In this document: in pieces, positions 21,479-31,524 of the stretch
How positions within the stretch are numbered: position 1 is the first letter of the stretch
Layout of the letters: every line of letters starts with the position of its first letter
Origin: CAVYGM01 sp963768025
GTDB lineage: Bacteria > Bacteroidota > Bacteroidia > Cytophagales > Spirosomataceae
Length of the DNA: 64,000 nucleotides
Direction of reading: 5' to 3'
Assembly: GCA_963768025.1 (NCBI GenBank)
Contig: CAVYGM010000038.1
Span: 1-64,000 of the forward strand
Translations under genes and position numbers: made by a program
The notes under the pieces: model-generated
What the model saw: only the letters and a program-made list of their open reading frames with translations
Database searches by the model: none
What the model was told of the DNA's origin: nothing

Positions 21479-24400
21479 ATGCAAAAATCTGTATCAAACA
21501 AGCCGCGCCACTGGCGCCTGTACATGCGAATAGGTGTGTTGCAATGGATTATTTCGGCCCTCATGGCCACGGTTGCCTACGCCACCGACGGTTCGGCGCA
21601 ATCGATCCTGAACCGCGAGGTGTCGGTACGGGTGAGTAATGTAACGCTTAAAAACGCACTGGAAAAAATTCAGAAAGACACGCAGATTAAGTTCGTGTAC
21701 AGCAGCAAAGTGTCACTACAGGATCGGGTGAGCCTGAACGTGGAAGGCGCGCGTCTGGCCAAAGTACTTGACGATTTGCTGCGCCCGCACGGAATCGACT
21801 ATTCGGTCGTCAATCAGCAGATCATTCTGACCAATGCCAAGGCCGTCAAGCCGGAAACCACAGTACCTGCTCCCGGAAGGGAGCCCCAGGCCGTAGTGGC
21901 TCCTGAGGAGATTCTCATTAAGGGAACCGTCCTGGCTAAGGATGACCAGAGTTCGTTGCCGGGCGTGAGCGTGGTGCTGCGAGGTACCGCCAGCGGCACC
22001 ACTACCGACCAGAATGGTGCGTACGAAATTAGGGTGCCCAATGCCGAATCGGTGCTGGTGTTTAGTTTCGTGGGCTATATTTCGCAGGAAGTGACCGTAG
22101 GCAACCGTACCCGCATCGACCTCTCGCTGCAGGTAGATAATAAAATGCTGGAGGAAGTGGTCGTAGTGGGCTATGGTACCCAGAAACGCGTAAACCTGAC
22201 CGGAGCCGTGACCCAGGTGCAGGCGCGGGAGTTGGAAAATCGTCCGCTCAATAACATGACCCAGATTCTGCAGGGCATGGTACCCAACCTGAACATTACC
22301 TTCGGTACCGGCCAGCCCGGTGCGGGCGGTAGCCTGAACGTCCGGGGCGAGACCTCCATCAACGGGGGCAGCCCGCTGGTGCTGATCGACGGGGTACCGG
22401 GCGATATCAACCGGATAAACCCCAACGACGTGGAGTCGGTTTCAGTGCTTAAGGATGCCGCCGCTTCGGCCATCTATGGCGCACGTGGTGCTTTCGGGGT
22501 GATTCTGGTCACAACCAAAACTGCCAAGAGTGGCAAGACTTCGATCAATTACAGCAACAACTTTGGCTGGGGTACCCCCACGGTGAGCACCGATTTCATG
22601 ACCACGGGCTACGACCACGCCCTGCTGAACGACGAGGCATTCAAACGCGCGACGGGCAATACCTACACCCGCTACTCCGAAGAAGATTACAAGGAACTGG
22701 AAGCCCGGCGCTTCGATAAAACCGAAGATCCCTGCCCGCCCCTGGGTGGTGGTGAAGAATGTCAACGGAAAGGATATTTACAACTACTACGGCAACTATG
22801 ACTGGTGGAATACGCTTTTCTACGATAGCCAGCCTTCGCGGCAGCACAACCTGAACCTGTCCGGTGGTACCGATAAGGTCAACTACTTCTTGTCGGGCTC
22901 GGTCTTTGAGAAAGACGGAATCATGAAAATAAACCGGGACAAATTTACTTCCTATACCCTGCGTACCAAGGTGAACGCGCAGATCCTGCCTTGGTTGAAA
23001 GTGAGCAACAATACCCAGTACTTCGATTCAAAGTATGGCTACCAGGGTCGGGAAGGTGGCGCCAACGCCAACTTCGTGGCGATCACGGTACACGCGATGC
23101 CCGCCTACGCACCCCGTAACCCCGACGGAACTGCTACCTACAACACGCTGAAAAACAACTACTCCATCGGTGATGGACTGTTTGCAAACCTACTCGACGG
23201 TACCGCCGGGGGGTACAAAAAGATCCACGAACTCACGACTATCAACTCGGTAACGATCGACTTTACCAAAAACTGGAATCTGGTGGCCAACCACTCGTTC
23301 TCGTTCTACATCGCCGACGACCAGTACCGCTCGGCCGTGGCGCAGTACTCCATCCAGCCCGGTATTCTGGCTCCCGTGCCCAACTACAACGTGGATCAGT
23401 TGAAGAAAACCTTCTGGTTCGACCCCATGCACGTGGTCAACGTGTTTACGTCGTATAACAAAACCATCGGCAAGCACTACACGGGCCTGACTGCCGGTAT
23501 CAATTCCGAGAACAAGCGGCACCAGGAGCTGTTCGGCGCCCGCAAAAACCTGTTGTCCAAGAGTTTGAACGATCTGAACCTGGGTACGGGCGAGCAACTA
23601 TCTGACGGCGGTTCGTACGAATACGCGCTGTTTGGGGCTTTCTTCCGGGTGAATTACGATTACGAAGGCAAGTACCTGTTCGAAGTCAATGGGCGCTACG
23701 ATGGTACCTCCCGCTTTGGCGCGGGCCGTCGTTACGGCTTTTTTCCCTCGGTGTCGGCTGGCTGGCGGATTAGCGAGGAGAGCTTCTTCGAGCCCCTCAA
23801 GAACATCGTGGATAACCTGAAAATCCGGGCCTCGTATGGTACCCTGGGCAACCAGTTACCCCCCAATTCGAGTTCGGCGAGTTTTTATCCCTATATTTCC
23901 ACTATGCCTACAAGCCAATCCAGCTGGATCAACAGCGGACAGAGGCTACAGTACGTGAGCAATCCCCGGCCCATTACCCCCGGCCTGACCTGGGAGAAGG
24001 CCACGACCTCCAACATCGGTCTGGATGCTAGCTTTTTCAAGAACCGCCTGAGTCTTTCTTTCGACGCCTACATCCGGAAGACCACCGGCATGCTTATTCC
24101 GGGTAGTGTGCTGCCCAGCGTGTACGGGGCCTCCGTCCCTACTCAGAACGCGGGTGACCTGGAGACCAAAGGATTCGAACTTTCACTTGGCTGGAAAAAC
24201 CAGCATACGCTGGCGGGCAAGCCTTTCGGCTACAACGCCATGTTCATGCTGTCGGACTATTCCTCTACAATCACGAAGTACGACAACCCCAACAAGATTC
24301 TGTCGAACCGCTACGAAGGGCAGCGCATTGGCGAAATTTGGGGATACAGTGTAGCAGGACTTTTCCAGTCCGACCAGGAAGCCAAGGAACACACCATTGA

Positions 24401-25079
24401 TCAGAGCCTGGTGGATAAGGATCGACTAAGTTCTCCCGGTGACTGGAGCCGCCTGCAGGCGGGTGACGTTAAGTTCATCGACCTCAACGGCGATGGCAAG
24501 ATTTCGGAAGGGGCCAATACCCTGGCCGACCATGGTGACCTGAGGATCATTGGAAACACCACCCCACGTTTCCGGTACGGACTCAATCTGGGAGCCAACT
24601 GGAACGGCTTCGACTTTTCTGCACTAGCGCAGGGAATTCTACGCCGCAACTGGTACCCCGGAAACAACGCCGATAAATTCTGGGGGCCGTACTCTCGCCC
24701 TTATTACTCGTTCATTCCCAAGGATTTTGAGCAGGATGTCTGGACACCCGAAAATCCCGATGCGTACTTCCCGTTGATGCGGGGCTACATTGCTCTCAAC
24801 GGTGGTAACCCACTCAACGTGCGCAATGACCGCTATCTGCAGAACGTGGGGTACCTGCGCCTGAAGAATGTGGTGCTGGGGTACACCCTGCCCGAAGCGA
24901 TCACCAAGAAAGTGCGGATTCCCCGGGCCCGGATTTACGTAAGCGGTGAGAACATGCTGACCTACACCCCGTTCCGCACCAAGTACATCGATCCTGAGCA
25001 ACTGGACGGTGACTTTACCAACGGACGTACCTACCCGTTGTCCAAAACGTACTCGGCAGGCCTAAGCATCAATTTCTGA
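21479..25079 (+). CDS. SusC/RagA family TonB-dependent transporter with STN domain (frameshifted)
   Basis: About 1199 codons. After a signal region comes an STN domain (about 44-115: VRVSNVTLKNALEKIQ), a carboxypeptidase-like domain, the EEVVVVGYGTQKRVNLTGAV segment, the plug and a barrel ending GLSINF at 25079. Near 22735 an extra T (CCC-T-GCCCGC) shifts the frame; the reading resumes as ARPWVVVKNVNGKD. The STN domain and the neighbouring sigma/FecR genes make it a ligand-sensing transducer as well as an importer. The phosphoesterase genes downstream suggest a phosphorylated ligand, which is inference. Confidence 0.92.
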
Positions 25080-25089
25080 TTGTATGGGT

Positions 25090-25124
25090 AGCCGATGGCT
25101 GTTACCCAATAGCCATCGGCTTTT
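25090..25124 (+). terminator. Hairpin with T tract between susC-like and susD-like genes
   Basis: AGCCGATGGCT (25090-25100) pairs with AGCCATCGGCT (25111-25121) around a 10-nt loop, followed by TTT. Its place in the 88-bp gap between SusC and SusD suggests partial termination or mRNA processing that sets the SusC:SusD ratio. Confidence 0.65.
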
Positions 25125-25167
25125 CATACGTATCCAAAATCTAGAATCTAATTTCTTATAAAAAGAT

Positions 25168-26894
25168 ATGAAAAAGATATTCACTTTCTTTCTGGCCCTG
25201 GGCCTGGTTTCCTGCGACCTGGACCGGTTGCCGCTGGACGCCATTGCGCCCGAAACCTTCTTCAACACGGAGAACGACCTGCTGCTCTACACCAATTCGT
25301 TCTACAACATGCTACCGTCAGCCGAGGATGTGTACAATGAAGACGCCGACAATGTGGTCAAGAGTAGCCTGCGGGATGAAATCCAGGGAACGCGTGTGGT
25401 GCCTACCTCGGGCGGCGGCTGGACTTGGTCCGAGCTTCGCAACATCAACTACTTTCTGGCCAATTCGGGAAAATGTCTCGGATAAGAAAGCCGTGCAAGA
25501 AGTACAATGGCCTGGCCCGCTTCTTCCGCGCCTATTTTTACTTCGAAAAGGTACGACGCTTCGGCGATGTACCCTGGTATTCGCAACCCATCGAATCCAC
25601 CGACGAGGAATTGCTGACTGCGAAGCGCGATCCCCGCACGATGATCATGGATTCGGTGATGGCCGACATCGACAACGCCATTGCCAACCTGGATGCGTCC
25701 CGGCAGGTCAGCACCGTGACCAAGTGGACGGCTCTGGCGTTGAAATCGCGCATAGCGCTCTACGAAGGTACCTTCCGCAAGTACCACACCGAATTCAACC
25801 TGCCCGATGCCGACAAGTTTCTGGATGCATCTATCGCCGCCTCGGACGAGCTGATGAAGAACAGCGGCTACCGCATCTACACAGCGACGCCAGCTACGGC
25901 TTACCAGAAGTTGTTTTCATCCGATAACGCCATTCCCGACGAAGTGATTCTGGCGCGGGATTTCAGCGACGAATTGCAGGTGTATCATAACCTCAACTAC
26001 TACACCATGACGGCCTCCTACGGCAAGCCCGGCCTGAACAAATCGCTCGTCAATAGCTACCTGATGGCCGATGGGACCCGCTTTACCGATCAGAAAGGGT
26101 ATGAAACCATGCAGTTCTACGACGAGGTGCAGAACCGCGACCCGCGCCTGAAGCAGACCATCCGCACTCCCGGCTACACCCGGATTGGCGAGACAAACAC
26201 GCTGGTTCCCGAATTCGGGGCCACGGTCACGGGTTACCAATTGATCAAGTTCGTTTCTGAACCTAAGTGGGATACGTTCAGCAAGGACATTACCGACATG
26301 CCCATTTTCCGGTACGCCGAAGTACTGCTGAACTACGCCGAAGCCAAAGCCGAGCGGGGTACCTTCACGCAGGCCGATCTGGATCGGTCGATCAACCTCA
26401 TCCGCGCCCGGGTAGGCATGCCGCCGCTGGATATGGCCAAGGCCAACGCCAATCCCGATCCGTACCAGGCCGATCAGTACACCCAGCTTTCGGGAAGCAA
26501 TACCGGGGTGATTCTGGAAATTCGTCGCGAACGCCGGATTGAGCTGGTGATGGAAAACTTCCTCCGCTGGGACGACATCATCCGCTGGAAAGAAGGTCAG
26601 TTGCTGACCAGACAGTTCAAGGGAATGTACTTCCCCGGACCGGGCAACTACGATCTGGATAAGAATGGGAAGGTTGATCTGGTGATCTATGAAGGTACCA
26701 AACCCACTGTGAAAGGTGCCCAATTACTGAAACTCGGTAGCGAGATTATCCTGGAAAATGGTACCAAGGGCGGGAATATCGTGGTCAACGGTCACATTAA
26801 GAAGAAATTCAACGAAACCCGTGATTATCTGTATCCCATCCCAAAGCAGGAGCTTTTGTTGAATCCTCAACTTACCCAGAACCCTAACTGGTAA
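25168..26894 (+). CDS. SusD/RagB family nutrient-binding lipoprotein (two frameshifts)
   Basis: About 575 codons in three frames. The lipoprotein signal ends LGLVSC at about 11-16. The frame moves +1 near 25470 (extra G in TCGGGAAAAT) and again near 25502 (between CAAGAA and TACAATGG). The 30-bp segment between reads ENVSDKKAVQE in the middle frame, and the following frame gives YNGLARFFRAYFYFEKVRRF. The SusD tail (EIRRERRIELVMENFLRWDD, YLYPIPKQELLLNPQL) is complete. Surface-exposed partner of the upstream SusC. Confidence 0.9.
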
Positions 26895-26905
26895 CTTTCG
26901 ATTTT

Positions 26906-28126
26906 ATGTCAGCCAACCGAAGATCATTTCTTGAAAAAATGGCAGGGTTAGGGACCCTGAGTTTATTGCCAGCGGCGGGCGCGCTGGCCTCTCCCACCGC
27001 CGAAAATCATGAATTTGTGGTGCAGCCCTATCTGCAGAATCTGAACAGCCGGGAGGTGACCATCATGTGGATCACCCCCCGAAACTGTTTCAGCTGGGTG
27101 GAGTATGGCGCGGGAACTTACACCAGCAAGCGGGAATTTGCCTACAACAATGGGCTGATCGAGGCCAACAACCGCATCAATAAAATCACGCTGGATAACC
27201 TTAAGCCAGGTGCCGACCACAAGTACCGGATCGTTTCGACCGAGATTACGGGTTTCAGAAATTCCACGGTGCAGTTTGGGGAAACCATTACCGGGCCGAT
27301 GCTATCGTTCACGACGCCCGCCGAAAACGAGGAAGAAATCAAGGTGGTCATTTTCAACGACATTCACGACCGTCCGCAGATTATCCCGCAACTGCTGTAC
27401 CGCCACGGCTACACGGGCAATGAGAAAGATTACGATTTTGTAGTTTTCAACGGCGACTGCTTCGACTGGGTTACCAGCGAACAGCAGATGGTGGATCACC
27501 TGATCAAGCCTTGCGTGGATATTTTCGGCAGCGAGGTGCCCTTCCTGCTCACCCAGGGCAATCACGAGTGCCGGGGCAGTTTTTCACGGCAAATTCCTGC
27601 CTACTATGCCTATCCCGACGACAAGTACTATTTCTCGTTCATGCGGGGCCCGGTCCAGTTTCTGGTGCTGGACTCGGGCGAGGACAAAACCGACGACGCC
27701 GTGGAGTACGGTGGACTAGTGGCTTTCGACCGCTACCGCGAAAAACAGGCCCGCTGGCTGGAAAAGGAAATAGCCAGCGAGGCGTTCAAAAAAGCGCCTT
27801 TCCGGGTACTTTTGATCCATATTTCGCCCTACCACTCCGGCGACTGGCACGGTACCATGCATTGCCGCGAGGTATTCGGCCCGATCCTCAATAAAGCGAA
27901 CATCGACCTCCAAATCTCGGGCCATACGCATCGCTACATGACCCACGAGGCTGACAAAGATCACAACTACCCCATCGTGATCGGCGGCGGACCGCTAGAA
28001 GGTAAGCGGACGCTGATGAAACTCCACGCCAACCAGAAGGAACTGAACCTGAAAATGATCCGCGATGACGGCGAGCTGGTCGGTAAATTTACTATTCCCC
28101 GTAAAAATCGTTCTAAACAGTCATGA
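26906..28126 (+). CDS. Secreted metallophosphoesterase, purple acid phosphatase-like
   Basis: 406 residues, intact. An exported leader (NRRSFLEKMAGLGTLSL) is followed by a fibronectin-like N-terminal domain (about 35-130, typical of purple acid phosphatases) and a calcineurin-like phosphoesterase domain. The metal-binding blocks appear in order: FNDIHD, FNGDCFD, QGNHE, LIHISPYHS and SGHTHRY. It should hydrolyse phosphate esters in the periplasm. It begins 12 bp after SusD and overlaps the next gene by 4 bp (ATGA), so translation of the two is probably coupled. Confidence 0.9.
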   Translation: MSANRRSFLEKMAGLGTLSLLPAAGALASPTAENHEFVVQPYLQNLNSREVTIMWITPRNCFSWVEYGAGTYTSKREFAYNNGLIEANNRINKITLDNLKPGADHKYRIVSTEITGFRNSTVQFGETITGPMLSFTTPAENEEEIKVVIFNDIHDRPQIIPQLLYRHGYTGNEKDYDFVVFNGDCFDWVTSEQQMVDHLIKPCVDIFGSEVPFLLTQGNHECRGSFSRQIPAYYAYPDDKYYFSFMRGPVQFLVLDSGEDKTDDAVEYGGLVAFDRYREKQARWLEKEIASEAFKKAPFRVLLIHISPYHSGDWHGTMHCREVFGPILNKANIDLQISGHTHRYMTHEADKDHNYPIVIGGGPLEGKRTLMKLHANQKELNLKMIRDDGELVGKFTIPRKNRSKQS

Positions 28127-28986
28127 GATTATTTTCGAGAATAAAAGTGCATGGAAGAGGTATGGCCTATGTGGTATATAGCCTGATTTTTTTACTACTT
28201 CTTGCCGCTTGCAACAAAAACAGTAGTCTGCCAGGAGGCAGCGATGGTAATAATCCGGCGGCGAAGGGGGTGCTAAAAGTGATGACCTACAACATTCACC
28301 ACGCCAATCCTCCCTCTGAAAAAGTGAAGATCGACATGGCGGCCATCGCGCGGGTCATTAATCAGGAAAAGCCCGACTTAGTGGCATTGCAGGAAGTAGA
28401 CGTGTATACTGAACGCTCCGGCAAGAAGCTGGATCAGGCTCTCGAATTGGCCCGGCTTACGGGCATGAAGTCTTTTTTCATGAAAGCGCTGGACTACCAG
28501 GGGGGCGAATACGGCATCGCGGTTTTGTCAAAGCATCCCATCGTAGACTCAGCAGGGTACCTGCTACCCCGCGACCCCGCAATTGGAGGAGAGGATCGGG
28601 CCGTGGCTTCCATTACCGTGGAATTGCCCGGCAAAAAGAAGATCATCTTCGCTAGTACGCACCTGGATTTGAAAGAAGCCAACCGGCTGTCGCAGGCAAA
28701 GGCTTTAATCGGACATTTTCAGGATTCCAGCATGCCGGTGATTTTGGGTGGGGACTTCAACGCCCTGGCAGATAGTCCCGTTATTCAGTTGTTCGACCAA
28801 AATTTTACCCGTACCTGTGGCACCGATTGCGCCCCAACGATTCCGGTAAAAAACCCTAACCGGACGATTGACTTTATCATGTATAAACCGCAGACGGCTT
28901 TTAAGGTACTTTCCACACGCGTAATTGATGAGCAATATGCCTCGGATCACCTACCAGTCGTGGCGGAGTTGGAATTACGGTTTTAA
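28123..28986 (+). CDS. Endonuclease/exonuclease/phosphatase family lipoprotein
   Basis: 287 residues, intact. The leader contains a lipobox LLAAC at about 26-30; the likely alternative start is Met 14 (28162). The DNase I-like fold motifs are all present: TYNIHH, LQEVDVY, THLDL, GGDFNAL, and SDHLPVV near the C-terminus. Members cleave phosphodiester or phosphomonoester bonds in nucleic acids, inositol phosphates or sphingomyelin. With the upstream phosphatase it would form a phosphodiesterase plus phosphomonoesterase pair serving the SusC/SusD importer. Confidence 0.88.
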   Translation: MRLFSRIKVHGRGMAYVVYSLIFLLLLAACNKNSSLPGGSDGNNPAAKGVLKVMTYNIHHANPPSEKVKIDMAAIARVINQEKPDLVALQEVDVYTERSGKKLDQALELARLTGMKSFFMKALDYQGGEYGIAVLSKHPIVDSAGYLLPRDPAIGGEDRAVASITVELPGKKKIIFASTHLDLKEANRLSQAKALIGHFQDSSMPVILGGDFNALADSPVIQLFDQNFTRTCGTDCAPTIPVKNPNRTIDFIMYKPQTAFKVLSTRVIDEQYASDHLPVVAELELRF

Positions 28987-29010
28987 AGATGGTAGTTAGT
29001 AAGACAGCAG

Positions 29011-29052
29011 CCCACAAAAAAAGCCGTTTAATCGAACGGCTTTTTTTGTGGG
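29011..29052 (+). terminator. Strong intrinsic terminator
   Basis: A perfect 18-bp stem (29011-29028 with 29035-29052) and 6-nt loop hold a run of seven T on the descending arm. It closes the sigma-to-phosphatase transcription unit, 25 bp after its last stop codon. The symmetric A/T tracts would let it work in both directions. Confidence 0.88.
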
Positions 29053-29536
29053 ACATCTGCTTTTCTTCCAGAACCACAAATTCGTATTTCCCTTTTCTCT
29101 CCGGCTTTCTGTTGGCGAGCGTTGGGGTATCTTGTATAAATGGTACAAAAGTTTAGGAATGAAAGGATAACTGCCGCTTACTCGAACCGCCACGGGGCGC
29201 CCCGCTTGCTGATGGGGCTTATTTCCCGAATTTCCATAGCACTGGCCACCCCGCTGGGCCCGGGGCAGTGAAAACACAGGGCGGGTCCTGACCGCGACGG
29301 CGTACCGTTCCGTGCATAGAAATGATGTTCTGCGACCCCCTAGGGTAGACCGCCCTGTTTACTTTAAGTAAGGTACCCAATCTTAGAATCTTACCAGGCC
29401 GTAAACCTAAAGGACCGCCCCGCACGAGTCACTAACTCAGCCGAAGGCGGTAGGGCGTCCCCACTGGAACTGGTTTCATCTCAATTTGAAAGTGTTTCAA
29501 GATAGGAAATTCTTGGAATCGTACAGCAGTTCAAAT
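29053..29536. other. Unassigned GC-rich stretch next to IS remnant
   Basis: No supported gene. The sequence 29190-29460 is GC-rich with many short G/C runs (GGGGCGCCCC palindrome near 29194) and differs in texture from both the host genes and the IS genes. It may be an eroded end of the IS4-type element or another decayed insertion. Confidence 0.4.
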
Positions 29537-29959
29537 CTAAAGGCCGAAGCGGCAGCATGCAGGAGCGGATAGGGCTCATCAAGGGAGCTCCGTTTCGATT
29601 TGTCCTACATCGTGCTGATAGCTGATCGAGAATATATTGGGACTAAGTGGTTCAGATGCCTGATCGATAACGAAATAGACTTTATTATCATACTCAAAAG
29701 CGGGACCTATAAAAATGCGGTGAACCAATCAGCAGGCCGGAGCTATGAGCAATTGCGCCGTAAGGTGAAACGCAGCAAGATAGCCAGCAAGGTGCTCGGA
29801 AAGTCTTTTGTTTTGGAAGGAATGCCGTTGAGCTTCGTTGTGCTAAAAAACCGCAAGCGGGATGCTGATGAGCCCTTGGTTTACTTGGTAACAAGTATGA
29901 AGGGCCCCTGCCGGTTGGTGGCCGACAGGTATGGGATGCGATGGAAAATAGAGACTTTG
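29537..29959 (+). pseudogene. IS4-family transposase remnant, 5' part
   Basis: Recognisable IS4-type DDE transposase sequence starts near 29537 (SMQERIGLIKG). It shifts frame once near 29590 and continues with DLSYIVLIADREYIGTKWF (the second Asp of the DDE triad) and RYGMRWKIETL, which contains the Y-R-E signature and the catalytic Glu. The N-terminal half of the protein, with the first Asp, is missing. The coding sequence stops being IS4-like after codon TTG 29957-29959, where an insertion begins. The matching C-terminal part lies 2.9 kb away at 32867. Confidence 0.8.
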
Positions 29960-29993
29960 CGGTCCGCCGCGCATATCTTTGAAGTTCATTGAC

Positions 29994-30243
29994 ATTGTTG
30001 GTAAAAAGTACAATTTTGAGATAGTTGTCTGACAGGGGCGGACAGCAGCCCGAGTTTCGCCGCTGACACGCCTTTTAACAGGTGATGTTGTACCGCTGGT
30101 CTATCTGTCCGCCCTGTCTTTCTTCATAACTGTGGACACGCGGCAGTACCTAAGGATGTGGGAACTATCCACAATCCTGTATGAATGTGCCAAATTCGAG
30201 AAAGACTGCCAGGTAGCGAATTCATCCAAAACTAGCTCCATCG
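29994..30243 (+). ncRNA. Candidate bridge-RNA region of the first IS110 element
   Basis: This 250-bp non-coding left end precedes the transposase. It contains an imperfect inverted repeat (GACAGGGGCGGACAG at 30031-30045 and CTGTCCGCCCTGTC at 30105-30118) enclosing about 60 nt. IS110-group elements encode a structured bridge RNA in the end upstream of the transposase, so this is the expected place. No loop-to-target pairing was tested. Confidence 0.25.
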
Positions 30244-31384
30244 ATGAAAAGACAGCCTCAAACCACCGCCCCCTTACTGCGCTACTGTGTAGGCATTGAC
30301 GTGGGGAAAGATACCCTTCACCTGTGCGTATCGGCCATCAATGCCGACGGCAGGGTGAATGTCAAAGGCAGCAGCAAGTTCTCTAACCAGCCGTCAGCCT
30401 TCGAGAACCTGCATGCCTGGTGTGACAAGCACTGCAAGGATAAAAATCTTCCCGTTCGCTATCTGATGGAATCCACAGGCGTCTACCACGAGCAGATTGC
30501 CTGGTATCTGTTCCGCACTGACAGACAGGTAAGCGTCGTTCTGCCAAACAAGGCAAAGCATTACCTGAGGAGCCTGGGGCACAAGAGCAAGAATGATAAA
30601 ATCGACGCACGGGGCTTAGCTCAGATGGGCCTAGAACAGCATCTTCCCTTATGGCAACCCCTGTCGAAAGAGATATACACCCTACGGATGCTGACGCGCC
30701 AGCACCAGCGGCTGCAGGAAATGAAAAGAAGCGGCCGCGCTGCGGTCCCAGAATCAACAGCACTCAATCAAGCATAGTCAAATAAGCGACCCTTTCATCA
30801 TCAAGCAATTAGACAAGCTAATCAAGCTTTACGACCAGCAGGTTGAGCAAATTGGGGAACAGATCCGCAAGCTTCTGGCGAAAGACGTAGTGTTGGGAGC
30901 CAAAATTGAGCAACTCAGCAAGGTCAAGGGCCTAGGTCTGCTCTCGGCAGCTACGATCGTGGCCGAGACCAATGGCTTCACCGGCTTCGACAATGTCCGC
31001 CAGCTTGTGAGCTTTGCCGGCTATGATGTCGTAGAGAACCAGTCTGGCCAGCGGGTGGGGAAAACAAAAATCTCCAAGAAAGGCAACAGCCGGATCAGGC
31101 GAATGCTTTTCATGCCTGCATTCAACGCCGTCAGGTTTGGCGAGCCCTCCTGCCAGGCATTGTTTGAGCGAGTTTATGTACGTACCCGCATCAAAATGAA
31201 GGGCTATGTGGCAGTACAGAAGAAGCTGTTGACGCTTTGCTACGCCCTATGGAAGAACAATACAGAATACGATCCGATGTACTATACCAATAATGTCAAA
31301 GAACAAGAAAGTAATGAAACGCAATATGTCTATAAAAAAGTAGTCCCGACAAGCGGGACTACCGCACGGAATTCTAAGATATAA
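30244..31384 (+). CDS. IS110-family transposase (frameshifted)
   Basis: About 380 codons. The N-terminal RuvC-like DEDD domain shows VGIDVGKDTLHL (first Asp), MESTGVYHE (Glu) and KNDKIDARGLA (Asp). Between 30730 and 30749 the frame moves +1, next to a GCGGCCGC site, and resumes as NQQHSIKHSQISD. The C-terminal Transposase_20 domain follows (VKGLGLLSAATIVAE, LVSFAGYDVVE) with the conserved Ser in NQSGQRVGK. The last residues (VVPTSGTTA) run through a hairpin, so the natural C-terminus may be shorter. A single mutation inactivates it unless the shift is a sequence error. Confidence 0.88.
31335..31361 (-). terminator. Minus-strand terminator inside the 3' end of the first IS110 gene
   Basis: TAGTCCCG (31341-31348) and CGGGACTA (31354-31361) pair around a 5-nt loop, and six A precede the stem. 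Read on the minus strand this is a GC stem plus U tract, placed to stop transcription coming from the opposing IS110 gene. Confidence 0.6.
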
Positions 31385-31457
31385 GCAAGCAATACGTGAT
31401 ATGATTTTTTTAATTTTTTTCTGATCCTTATGCTTCCCTACCGCCCTTCGGTTGGTG

Positions 31458-31504
31458 TTTCGAGTTGCAGACCAAACTTCGAGAGTTTTGTCCGCAACTC
31501 GAAA
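31458..31504. repeat. Inverted repeat between the convergent IS110 genes
   Basis: TTTCGAGTTGCAGAC (31458-31472) pairs with GTCCGCAACTCGAAA (31490-31504), 14 of 15 bases. It lies between the two transposase stops and may be a terminator stem or part of an IS end. Confidence 0.6.
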
Positions 31505-31524
31505 GATATTTTTACTTTTAACAT

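Noticed and set aside
103..26894. Programmed ribosomal frameshifting as the cause of the many +1 breaks
   Set aside because: The break sites share no slippery sequence or downstream structure and occur in unrelated protein families at random positions.
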